NCBI GenBank assembly: GCA_003223415.1 | Contig: QHUY01000016.1 | Coordinates: 1 to 39,642 of the forward strand | Direction: 5' to 3' | DNA length: 39,642 nt | Source of the DNA: Gemmatimonadota bacterium | Lineage (GTDB): Bacteria; Gemmatimonadota; Gemmatimonadetes; Gemmatimonadales; GWC2-71-9 | Shown here: piece by piece, positions 31,545-38,549 of the stretch | Position numbering within the stretch: the first letter of the stretch is position 1 | Layout: each line of letters begins with the position of its first letter | Made by a program: the position numbers and the translations under genes | The notes under the pieces: generated by a model | What the model was told of the DNA's origin: nothing | The model's input: only the letters and a program-made list of their open reading frames with translations | Database searches by the model: none

Positions 31545-32900
31545 CTAGAACAGGTAGTCGATGCCGAGGCTCCAGCTCTTCCCCATGAGCGGCGCTTGGT
31601 CGAGCCGCAGCGTGGTGGTGTTCGAGTACTGCAGCGACGTGATGATGTTCATTTGCGGCTGGAACACGAAATACGCGGTGTAGGCCGTATGGGCCGGAAT
31701 GTCGTGCTTCAGGCCGGTACGATCGGTGAAATTGTAGGTGGTATTCTTCCCAACCTGCAAGTCCAGCCCGTACGTCCGATCATACACGTACCGCACCCGT
31801 CCGAAGAAGCTGCTCAGCTTGGTCTTGCCGTTGTCCGCATACGTCTCGGAGTTGACGTTGTAGCCCAGTCCCGTCTCGATGCTGTGCGGGCCCCGGTCTA
31901 TGAACCCGTAGCGCAGCTCGCCACTGACCCGGTTGAAGTCCCCAAGGTCCTTGGAGACGTAACTGGCGGCCGCGGTTCTCGTAGCCGACACGCCCGTCAC
32001 CCCGTCCGTATAGACCCAATGCGGAGCGGTGTTGGCGGCGGTCGAGATGTTGGTATTGGTCAAGAGCGGGATGTCGTCGTTCCCGGCCTTCCACTCGACG
32101 TTGACGGACATCTCGCGCGCGTCGGAGTTGAAGATCCAGTAGGCGGCCTGGCCCAGGTAATTCATGCGGGCCCAGTCGAGGTTATCCTGGCCCGGGCTGG
32201 CGCCCACCGAGACGAACACGCGGTCCTTGAACCAGCCATACGCGAAGAACTGGCCCTTGTTGGGGTGGTTCCAGCCATTGAGGCCGCCGCGGTTGAGCTG
32301 CGAGCCGCCCGGCGCCCACGGCCCGAACCCGGACACCTCCGCGATCCCCTGGTTGCTGAACGCCAGGCCCAGGGTCTTGGTCGCATCCGTCTTCACGAAC
32401 CGCAGGTCGTACTCGTCGAAGGTGAACATCCCCAGACCCCACTCACCCGTGGCCTGGCCGTTGGGCGGGACGAGGTACATCTCCGTCCAGAGGCCGAAGT
32501 TGTCACCGAATGCGCCACCGGTGAAGAGCGCGAGGCGCGAGGTGGGGTTGGAGATGATGGGATTCCAGGTCGTGGCACCCGGGGTTCTGCTGCGCGACGC
32601 GAACACGCTCTGGTAGCGCAGCGTGAGGTACGGGAAGGACGACAGCGCGAGGCGCTTGCCACTGATGGCGCCGACTTCACCGGCTTCGATGCGCTCGCTG
32701 ATCCAGGGCATCCGGTAGCCGTTCATCCGGAACTTCTTGCCCGTGAACGTGAAATTCGGCACCGGGGCGCCGAACAGCACGTGGCATTGCGCGCACGTCA
32801 AGCCGGTCTGGCGAGTGAACAGGGGGACCGTGGTCGAGCCGTGCCCTCCGCCCACCCCAGCGGTCCCGACGACCGCGAGTGCTGCAAAGAGCCCTACCAT
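31545..32900 (-). CDS. Cyc2-like fused monohaem cytochrome-porin
   Basis: 451 residues. After a short hydrophobic N-terminus come VPLFTRQTGLTCAQCH with the c-type haem motif CAQCH at 36-40, and FTGKKFRMNGYRMP. This matches the Cyc2 signature (F-x-RQTG-x2-CxxCH followed by F-K-x2-GY). The remaining 380 residues are a beta-barrel of about 16 strands (LTLRYQSVFASRSR, GLWTEMYLVPPNGQATGEWG, MSVNVEWKAGNDDIPLLT, VSGELRYGFIDRG, SWSLGIDYLF with terminal Phe). Cyc2 proteins oxidise Fe(II) at the outer membrane in known iron oxidisers, but relatives of unknown role exist. ATG at 32900 with AAGGAGG. The signal region lacks a positive charge, which is odd. Confidence 0.82.
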   Translation of the reverse strand: MVGLFAALAVVGTAGVGGGHGSTTVPLFTRQTGLTCAQCHVLFGAPVPNFTFTGKKFRMNGYRMPWISERIEAGEVGAISGKRLALSSFPYLTLRYQSVFASRSRTPGATTWNPIISNPTSRLALFTGGAFGDNFGLWTEMYLVPPNGQATGEWGLGMFTFDEYDLRFVKTDATKTLGLAFSNQGIAEVSGFGPWAPGGSQLNRGGLNGWNHPNKGQFFAYGWFKDRVFVSVGASPGQDNLDWARMNYLGQAAYWIFNSDAREMSVNVEWKAGNDDIPLLTNTNISTAANTAPHWVYTDGVTGVSATRTAAASYVSKDLGDFNRVSGELRYGFIDRGPHSIETGLGYNVNSETYADNGKTKLSSFFGRVRYVYDRTYGLDLQVGKNTTYNFTDRTGLKHDIPAHTAYTAYFVFQPQMNIITSLQYSNTTTLRLDQAPLMGKSWSLGIDYLF

Positions 32901-32955
32901 GGTGATGCCTCCTTAGAAAAAAAGACGAGGGATTCAGGCGTTCGCTTTCTCCCTC

Positions 32956-33354
32956 TCACGACCCGTGCACTTTGGCATCTTCTTGCGCGATGTAGTGCAG
33001 CAGCGCATCCACCTCCTTATCGCTCAGGTGCAGGTTGGGCATCTTGGTGTTGTTGAATTGGGCGAGCAGGGCTTGGGCGGTGGAGTCACTCGCGAGCATC
33101 TGATCCGGGGTTTTCAGCCAGCGCCGCAGCCATTCCTTGCTGCGACGCTGGAAGACGCCGGCCAGATCCGGCCCGGCCAACTTCCCCTTCCCAACCGAGT
33201 GACACCCGAGGCAGCCCTTCTGGACGAACAGATTCGCGCCTTGTTTGGCGAGAGCCGGGTCTGCTGTCATTCCCCCGCCCTGCGCCTGCAACGACGTGGC
33301 CAGCGCGAGCGCCACTCCCACCGCCACTCCGATCGCCACATCTCGTGCAGCCAT
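32956..33354 (-). CDS. Periplasmic monohaem cytochrome c
   Basis: 132 residues. Signal peptide MAARDVAIGVAVGVALALAT with cleavage near LQAQ. Class I cytochrome c: CLGCH at 48-52 (haem attachment) and the axial Met in TKMPNL (M105). It follows a strong GGGAGGG and is the first gene of the unit with the Cyc2-like gene, 55 bases away, so it could carry electrons from that protein through the periplasm. Confidence 0.92.
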   Translation of the reverse strand: MAARDVAIGVAVGVALALATSLQAQGGGMTADPALAKQGANLFVQKGCLGCHSVGKGKLAGPDLAGVFQRRSKEWLRRWLKTPDQMLASDSTAQALLAQFNNTKMPNLHLSDKEVDALLHYIAQEDAKVHGS

Positions 33355-33412
33355 AGGGGACCCTCCCGTGGGTCAGAGACGCTTGCGGCAGCGGTTCAAT
33401 CTGATACTTTGT

Positions 33413-33441
33413 GTCTAATGCTCTTTTAGGACGGTTGTCAA
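33413..33441 (-). promoter_or_regulatory. Promoter of the cytochrome unit
   Basis: TTGACA (33,441-33,436) on the minus strand, with a weak TTAGAC/TAGACA 17-18 bases downstream. On the plus strand the same place reads TTGTCA with TATGTG 16 bases on, so the YceI-like gene may share it. Confidence 0.4.
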
Positions 33442-33478
33442 GTCCTCGTCCCCTGATATGTGACGTTTCATACTAGAA

Positions 33479-34225
33479 ATGACGCGGCATACCGTAGCCG
33501 GACTGCTCGCCTTGGTCTGCACGGCAGGGCTGGGCGCCCAAGCGGCCGGACACCGTTGGATCGTCGACCCTCGCACCAGCTTGGTCTGGTGGCAGGTTGA
33601 CCCCCATTACAATCACCTGTGGTCCACCACCTGCCCGAACGACCCCTCCTGGCAGCCCGGCGAGGGGCGCGACGCCGGCTGGCAGGTGAACTACAAGACC
33701 CGGCCGGTGCTCCGCGACGCCGGTGTCAGCGACCCCCGCGTGCCGCTGTTCCCGCGACTCGCGGTGCACCCAGTCTGCCGCCAAGCCGTCCACGGCGAGA
33801 TGGTCGCGGGCGACGACCGTTGGAGGGGCACCCACGGGACGGTCGTCATCCTGGCGGACTCATTCGAGACGGGCCTGCGCTTGCGCAATTCCTTCGCCAG
33901 CGATCACGTGATCGAAACATCGAAGTACCCCAGCATCGAATTCACTCTCGACAGCTTGACGAACCTACAGCCTGGCGACACCATCCGGGCGATCGCCGTC
34001 GGCACATTCAGCCTGCACGGGGTTCGCACGTCCCAACGGGTGCCGGTGGTCGCCTGGCGGGAGCCGACCGGGCTCCGCGTGCAGGGGCGCTTCGCGATGG
34101 ACGCACAGGACCTCGTGAATACCTACGGGATGTCTCGGTGGGCGTTGGGGCTGGGCGTGGTGATGCACCGCTGGAAGGTGGTCTACCTGGGACTGGATCT
34201 CGTAGTACGGGAAGCCGGCAGCTGA
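33479..34225 (+). CDS. YceI-like secreted protein
   Basis: 248 residues. Signal peptide MTRHTVAGLLALVCTAGLGA. A lipocalin-like YceI pattern follows: HRWIVDPRTSLVWWQVDP, VIETSKYPSIEFTLDSLTNL, IRAIAVGTFSLHGVRTSQRV and GLRVQGRFAMDAQDLVNTYG. YceI proteins bind long isoprenoid lipids such as ubiquinone in the periplasm. It is longer than typical YceI (about 190) because of an insert of about 60 residues with three cysteines (TTCPNDPSW, HPVCRQ). Divergent from the cytochrome unit, so a redox link is plausible. A weak CATACT lies four bases before the ATG. Confidence 0.75.
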   Translation: MTRHTVAGLLALVCTAGLGAQAAGHRWIVDPRTSLVWWQVDPHYNHLWSTTCPNDPSWQPGEGRDAGWQVNYKTRPVLRDAGVSDPRVPLFPRLAVHPVCRQAVHGEMVAGDDRWRGTHGTVVILADSFETGLRLRNSFASDHVIETSKYPSIEFTLDSLTNLQPGDTIRAIAVGTFSLHGVRTSQRVPVVAWREPTGLRVQGRFAMDAQDLVNTYGMSRWALGLGVVMHRWKVVYLGLDLVVREAGS

Positions 34226-34232
34226 GCTGATA

Positions 34233-35660
34233 CTACCGTTCCGCCGCGACTGACAGGCCGAGGTAGACGCTGCGTCCGGGGGACGGCTCGTAATAACGGC
34301 TCCGGGCGGCGTTGATCGTCACCGACCCGACGTATAACCGGTTGAACAGGTTGTAGACCCCGAGGAACGGGGTCGCTCGCACACTCCCGACCGCCCCTTC
34401 CCATCCCAGCCGCAGGTTGGTCGCCCACCAGGGCGAGGTGCGCGTGCTGAGCGTGTCGTCCACGGGGTAGGACGAGGAATACGTCGTCTCCACCTCCGCC
34501 CACCCACCCCGCGCGAACGATGGACTGACCCGCAGCATGACGTGCCCCCACGACGGCGGCACCCCCGGCAGCGCGCGGCCGTCGAGGACGAACGTGCGCA
34601 CCGTGTCGGGACTGAACCGGTAACGCACGTAACGGAAATGGGAATACGTGTAGCTGCCCCCCAGGCTCACTCCGGGCCGCAGGGCCAGCTCCGTCCCCAG
34701 CTCCACGCCGAGGTGCCGCGAGCTGCCGGCGTTGCGGAAAAAGCGCCGCTGTGGAGAGCTCGGCACCTCGTAGGAAATCAGCTCGTCGCGGACATCGGCC
34801 CGGAACAGCGCCGCCGTCCAGGTCAGGCGCCGGCCGCCGCCCGGGGTACCACGCACGCCGACCTCGTAGTTCACCGCTTGCTGGGGCTTGAGGGCGGGGT
34901 TGAAGCCTCCCGCCGTGTCCGGCCGGTTGGCCTGCTCGGTGGTCGTGGGAGTCTCGAACGACGATCCGAGGTTGGCGTAGACAGTCACCGCGTCGGCCGC
35001 ATTCACCGTGAGACCGAGGGAGCCGCTCAGCGCCGCCATGAGCCGCCGGCCGGAGTCGTCCGGGTTGGTGGCCGTGATCAGACGATCGTGCACCCCGAAA
35101 CTCACCCGGTCGTAGCGCAGGCCCGCCGTCACCGTGGTGCGTGTCGACAGGTCGAGCGCGCTCTGCAGGAACGGCCCCACCTCGGTCACGTGCTCGAGCT
35201 GGTCGAGCTGGCGGGAGGTATCCGGCTGGGATCCGGTGCGATAGTCGAAGTTCACCCGGTCATCACGCTGCCGCTGGAAGTCGAGCCCGACGGTGAGCAG
35301 CTGGGGAAGCGCGCCCAGATGCGCCGGGCGCGAGAGCGTGAACCGTCCCCCGTAGGCCACGCGGTCGAGATCGATGTATGCGAACGTCTGCGGGTTCTTG
35401 AGGCTCCGGGTGATCCCGAAGACCGTGGCCGCGACTTCGCCGCCGTCCGCCAGCTGGCGTTGCAGCGTGAGCCCGCCCTGCGCCTGGGTGACGTCCTTGC
35501 CGGCGTCGCGCTGGAGGTTGACGGCCGCCGCGGAGTCGCGGTTGGCGCGCAGCTCGTCGAGCGTGAGGGCACCGGGGTTGTCCGCGCGGGGATCATCGCC
35601 CACGTCCGCGAGGGCCGTCAATCTCCAGCCGCGGCCCCCCCCCCCCCCCCCCCCCGGCAT
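34233..35660 (-). CDS. TonB-dependent receptor, C-terminal half (frame-shifted)
   Basis: 475 residues, the barrel part of an outer-membrane TonB-dependent receptor: GWRLTALADVGDDPRADNPG, TVTAGLRYDRVSFGVHDRLI, TVYANLGSSFETPTTTEQAN (the typical S-x-F-E-x-P element), GFNPALKPQQAVNYEVGVRG and AVGSVRATPFLGVYNLFNRL. It is in a different frame from the plug half and has no start codon or Shine-Dalgarno sequence of its own; the first Met lies inside the G tract. A gene of 20 or 23 G would be read through as one protein of about 694 residues. Ends YLGLSVAAER, not the usual terminal Phe. Confidence 0.85.
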   Translation of the reverse strand: MPGGGGGGGRGWRLTALADVGDDPRADNPGALTLDELRANRDSAAAVNLQRDAGKDVTQAQGGLTLQRQLADGGEVAATVFGITRSLKNPQTFAYIDLDRVAYGGRFTLSRPAHLGALPQLLTVGLDFQRQRDDRVNFDYRTGSQPDTSRQLDQLEHVTEVGPFLQSALDLSTRTTVTAGLRYDRVSFGVHDRLITATNPDDSGRRLMAALSGSLGLTVNAADAVTVYANLGSSFETPTTTEQANRPDTAGGFNPALKPQQAVNYEVGVRGTPGGGRRLTWTAALFRADVRDELISYEVPSSPQRRFFRNAGSSRHLGVELGTELALRPGVSLGGSYTYSHFRYVRYRFSPDTVRTFVLDGRALPGVPPSWGHVMLRVSPSFARGGWAEVETTYSSSYPVDDTLSTRTSPWWATNLRLGWEGAVGSVRATPFLGVYNLFNRLYVGSVTINAARSRYYEPSPGRSVYLGLSVAAER

Positions 35661-36318
35661 GGTCGCGCTCGCCCTCGTAGCCGAGCCGGGAGACCGTGAG
35701 CTGGGCGCTGCCGGCGCCGAGGCGGAGCAGGCTGCTCGACTGCCACTTGCTCCAGGTCCGGCTGTGGTCGCGCTCCGAGCGGCCGCCGACGATTCGGAGT
35801 TCCTCGCTCATCCGCTGCGGCACGGCGGGATCGGTCCAGATACTGATGACCCCACCCGACGCGTTGCCGAACAACGCTGAGGAGGAGCCCCGCAGCACCT
35901 CGATGCGGTCGACCGCGCCGAGCTCCACGTTCGTGAGCTGCCCCTGGCCGTCGGGCAGGGTCTGGGGGATCCCGTCCAGCAGCACCTTGATGCCACGCAC
36001 GGCGAACGCTGCTCGGCTCCCGAAGCCGCGGATGGAGAGCCGCTGATCGAGGGAGAAGTTGTAGCGGTTGGCCGCGTAGACCCCCGGCACCGCGGCGAGC
36101 GCTTCGTCCAGGCCCCAGGTGGGCCGCGCGCGGCTGATCTGCGCGCGCTCCACCAGCTGGACGGCGAGCGGGATCTTGGTGAGCGGGAGGGGCGCGCGGG
36201 TGACCGAGACCGTGATAGGGAGGAGCGTCACCCGCGGCGTGGAATCCGGCCGCTGCGCGCTCAGCGCCAGCGGCAGCCAGAGGCTGGCCGCCAGACCGAG
36301 CCTGCGCCACGCCCGCAT
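35593..36318 (-). CDS. TonB-dependent receptor, N-terminal plug half (frame-shifted)
   Basis: 241 residues before the shifted stop. Signal peptide MRAWRRLGLAASLWLPLALS, then the plug domain: LPITVSVTRAPLPLTKIPL (TonB box region), TWGLDEALAAVPGVYAANRY, RLSIRGFGSRAAFAVRGIKV, LLDGIPQTLPDGQGQLTNVE and IEVLRGSSSALFGNASGGVI. These are the standard plug motifs for uptake of siderophores, vitamins or sugars. It ends in seven glycines from the G21 tract followed by shifted sequence. ATG at 36318, AGGA upstream, 16 bases after lepB. Confidence 0.88.
   Translation of the reverse strand: MRAWRRLGLAASLWLPLALSAQRPDSTPRVTLLPITVSVTRAPLPLTKIPLAVQLVERAQISRARPTWGLDEALAAVPGVYAANRYNFSLDQRLSIRGFGSRAAFAVRGIKVLLDGIPQTLPDGQGQLTNVELGAVDRIEVLRGSSSALFGNASGGVISIWTDPAVPQRMSEELRIVGGRSERDHSRTWSKWQSSSLLRLGAGSAQLTVSRLGYEGERDHAGGGGGGGPRLEIDGPRGRGR
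35635..35655 (-). repeat. G21 homopolymer in the TonB receptor gene
   Basis: Twenty-one C on the plus strand, that is G21 in the coding strand, at the junction of plug and barrel. The two halves join in frame only if the tract has 3n+2 G (17, 20, 23). The count here is 21, so the gene is out of frame in this sequence. Assembly or sequencing error cannot be excluded. Confidence 0.85.
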
Positions 36319-36334
36319 GGTCCTAGCCGTCGAC

Positions 36335-37096
36335 TCAGGAGGGGTGGCGGAACAGGCGATGCCACCGGATGCGGAACGGGTCGGTAGCGACGCTCATATA
36401 GATGAACAGCGGCCGCCCCTCGATGTGGGCCCGCGGCAGGAAGCCCCAGAAGCGGCTGTCGCGCGAGTCGTCGCGGTTGTCCCCCATCACCCAGAAGCTG
36501 TCGGGCGGGACGACGATGGGACCCCAGTTGTGGGTGTCGGGGCGGTAGCGCGCGGGGGGGGGGTCCCGGCCGATGTAGTGCGGCAGCTGGTGCGCACGCA
36601 TCTCGGCCTGCACCTGGGGGTCGATGGGCGGGCCGCCGATGTACAGCGCGTAGGGCTCCGGCAACCGTTTGCCGTTGCGGGTGATGGTGTCGTGGACCAT
36701 CTGCAGCGTGTCGCCGGGCTCGCCGATCACCCGTTTGACGATGTCCAGGTTCGGGGTCGAGTCCTCCACCGACCGGAAGATCACGATGCCGTCCCGATGC
36801 GGCACGGCGTAGCCCTTGAGGCGCAGCAGGCGGAGGCCGGTGAACGGGATCTCGAGCGCGCCGCCGTACACCGCCTTATTCACGAAGAGGAAATCGCCCA
36901 CCAGCAGGGTGTTCTCCATGCTGCCGGAGGGAATGCGGAACGCCTCGATGAGGTACGACCGCAGCACGATCCACACGACGACCGCGATGGCGATCGACTT
37001 GGTCCAGCTGATGATCTCGCCGCGCAGCGTTCGTGGCGCGGCGGGGGCGGGAGGCGGCGGCGGGGAGGGGGGGGGAGGGCGGGGGGCGCCACTCAC
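36335..37096 (-). CDS. lepB: Signal peptidase I
   Basis: 253 residues. A Pro-rich N-terminal tail (residues 5-21, C runs in the DNA), one membrane helix (about 33-50), and the S26 protease core: catalytic S59 in PSGSMENTLLVGDF, Lys121 in VKRVIGEPGD, box VPPDSFWVMGDNRDDSRDSR and FLPRAHIEGRPLFIY. It cleaves signal peptides in the periplasm. GTG start at 37096, overlapping the TolB-like stop (GTGA). Followed by the TonB receptor, so a shared transcript is likely. Confidence 0.94.
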   Translation of the reverse strand: MSGAPRPPPPSPPPPPAPAAPRTLRGEIISWTKSIAIAVVVWIVLRSYLIEAFRIPSGSMENTLLVGDFLFVNKAVYGGALEIPFTGLRLLRLKGYAVPHRDGIVIFRSVEDSTPNLDIVKRVIGEPGDTLQMVHDTITRNGKRLPEPYALYIGGPPIDPQVQAEMRAHQLPHYIGRDPPPARYRPDTHNWGPIVVPPDSFWVMGDNRDDSRDSRFWGFLPRAHIEGRPLFIYMSVATDPFRIRWHRLFRHPS

Positions 37097-38109
37097 GGCC
37101 GTTCCACCCACTCCGTGACGAAGATGTTGGTCTCGTGCGGAACTTTCCCGGGGCGGTTCGACGCCCAGACGAGTTGCCGGCCGTCGGGGGAGAACATCGG
37201 GAAGGCGTCGAACTCGGGGTTCGTGGTGACCTGCTCCAGCCCCGTCCCGTCGAGGTTGACGAGGTAAAGATCGAAGTTCCGGGAGGTGGGAGCGCGCCAG
37301 TTGGAGGCGAAGATGACCCGCCGGCCGTCCGGGGTGAACGCCGGCGCGAAACTCGCCCCCGGCAGGTGCGTGATCTGTCGCTGGCCGCTGCCGTCGGCGT
37401 TCATCACCCACAAGTCCATCTTCAAGGGACGGACGAGGTGCCGCGCCAACAGGTCCCGATACTCGGCGCTGTCGGCCGCGGTTGCCGGATGGTAGGCGCG
37501 GTACACGATCAGCTTGCCGTCCGGTGAGAAGAACGGCCCGCCGTCGTAGCCGAGGGTATGCGTGAGGCGGCGCAGGCCGGTGCCGTCGGTGTGCATCGTG
37601 TAGATGTCGAGATCGCCGTCGCGCAACGAGGTGAAGACGATGGTCTGCCCGTCGGGCGACAGCGTCCCCTCGGCGTCGTAGCCCGGGTTGTCGGTCAGGC
37701 GGCGCTTCCCCGAGCCGTCGGGATTGGCGACGTAGATGTCGTAGTCGTAGATCGCCCACACGTAGCCGCGCGAGTAGTCCGGCCGCGGGGGACAGGCCAC
37801 GCCGGCGTGCTCGGTGCTGGAATAGAAGATCCGCGTATCGTGCGCAAGGAAGTACCCGCAGGTCGTCCGGCCGAGGCCGCTCGAGACGCGCCGCAGCCCC
37901 GTGCCGTCGGCGTTCATGATGTATTCCTGATCGCAGCCGGTCGAGTCTTCGGGCGGCTGGCGCTGCAGGATCAGCTGCCGGCCGGACGCGGACCAATACG
38001 CCTCGGCGTTCTGCCCGCCGAAGGTGAGCTGCCGGATGTTGCGCAGATGGGTTTCCCCGGAATCGGGGGGGACGACCACCGCTTGGAGGACGAGGAGGAT
38101 CAGGTGCAT
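37093..38109 (-). CDS. TolB-like (PD40) beta-propeller protein
   Basis: 338 residues. A very short hydrophobic N-terminus (MHLILLVLQAVV) that may be a signal, then PD40 blades: NIRQLTFGGQNAEAYWSASG, YDIYVANPDGSGKRRLTDNP, GYDAEGTLSPDGQTIVFTSL, LDIYTMHTDGTGLRRLTHTL, MDLWVMNADGSGQRQITHLP, FDLYLVNLDGTGLEQVTTNP. This is the propeller found in TolB and in many secreted proteins of unknown role. Two cysteine pairs occur in the second blade region. ATG at 38109; no clear Shine-Dalgarno sequence. Confidence 0.85.
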   Translation of the reverse strand: MHLILLVLQAVVVPPDSGETHLRNIRQLTFGGQNAEAYWSASGRQLILQRQPPEDSTGCDQEYIMNADGTGLRRVSSGLGRTTCGYFLAHDTRIFYSSTEHAGVACPPRPDYSRGYVWAIYDYDIYVANPDGSGKRRLTDNPGYDAEGTLSPDGQTIVFTSLRDGDLDIYTMHTDGTGLRRLTHTLGYDGGPFFSPDGKLIVYRAYHPATAADSAEYRDLLARHLVRPLKMDLWVMNADGSGQRQITHLPGASFAPAFTPDGRRVIFASNWRAPTSRNFDLYLVNLDGTGLEQVTTNPEFDAFPMFSPDGRQLVWASNRPGKVPHETNIFVTEWVERP

Positions 38110-38127
38110 AGGGCCATGAAAGCTAAT

Positions 38128-38202
38128 GCGGATTGCGGATTGCGGATTGCGGAATCCCCGACTTGGCTTTCAATCCGCAATCCACAATCGCCAATCCGCA
38201 AT
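38128..38202. repeat. Head-to-head arrays of the AATCCGC heptamer
   Basis: GCGGATT three times at 38,128-38,148 on one side, CAATCCG-type units four times at 38,171-38,198 on the other, separated by about 22 bases. Since GCGGATT is the complement of AATCCGC, the block can pair as a hairpin. It lies between two divergent genes. Confidence 0.85.
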
Positions 38203-38208
38203 TAGATT
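38203..38208 (+). promoter_or_regulatory. -10-like TAGATT, leaderless start
   Basis: TAGATT, seven bases (TCATGCC), then the ATG at 38216. It abuts the heptamer array. Confidence 0.45.
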
Positions 38209-38215
38209 TCATGCC

Positions 38216-38536
38216 ATGCCCGACCCGAAAGACCAGCGCAAGTCGCGCGTGCCACTTCTGGACGCCCTCGGCAAAATGATCACCGAAGGGAAGCAGTCGG
38301 CCGACTACCTGTGGCAGGTCCCGGACGACCAGACGGAGCGCGCCAAGATCGCCACGCTCTTGGAAAAGATCAGCGTGGAGAGCGCCAAGCAGGGTCGCAA
38401 GGAAATGCCCAAGATCGCCGAAGAACTGAAGACCGCGCTCAAGGCGAGCCCTAGCCCACAACAGGTGGACTTGCTGGTGAACGGGTTCGATCGGCTGCTG
38501 CAGCTCTGGGAGGCGGCCAAGTCGGGCCTGCTGTGA
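38216..38536 (+). CDS. Small helical protein, unknown
   Basis: 106 residues, starting [20 protein letters not shown]; fully helical ([60 protein letters not shown]). No HPt histidine motif or other known site. The ATG at 38216 is taken rather than the open frame at 38126, since that would translate the heptamer array (SAIHNRQSAIRF). It precedes transketolase by 13 bases, so co-transcription is likely. Function unknown. Confidence 0.72.
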   Translation: MPDPKDQRKSRVPLLDALGKMITEGKQSADYLWQVPDDQTERAKIATLLEKISVESAKQGRKEMPKIAEELKTALKASPSPQQVDLLVNGFDRLLQLWEAAKSGLL

Positions 38537-38549
38537 GCGGAGCACCCGC

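Noticed and set aside
31506-33056. 516-residue plus-strand open frame
   Set aside because: Antisense to the Cyc2-like gene, which has a haem motif, barrel pattern and a strong ribosome-binding site on the other strand.
34542-35699. 385-residue plus-strand open frame
   Set aside because: Antisense to the TonB receptor barrel and crosses the G21 tract; no family features.
36335-37996. 553-residue version of signal peptidase I
   Set aside because: The extra N-terminal 300 residues overlap the TolB-like gene in another frame; GTG 37096 with GTGA overlap gives a normal-length enzyme.
38126-38215. N-terminal extension of the small helical protein
   Set aside because: It would translate the heptamer array; the ATG at 38216 with an upstream TAGATT box is more plausible.
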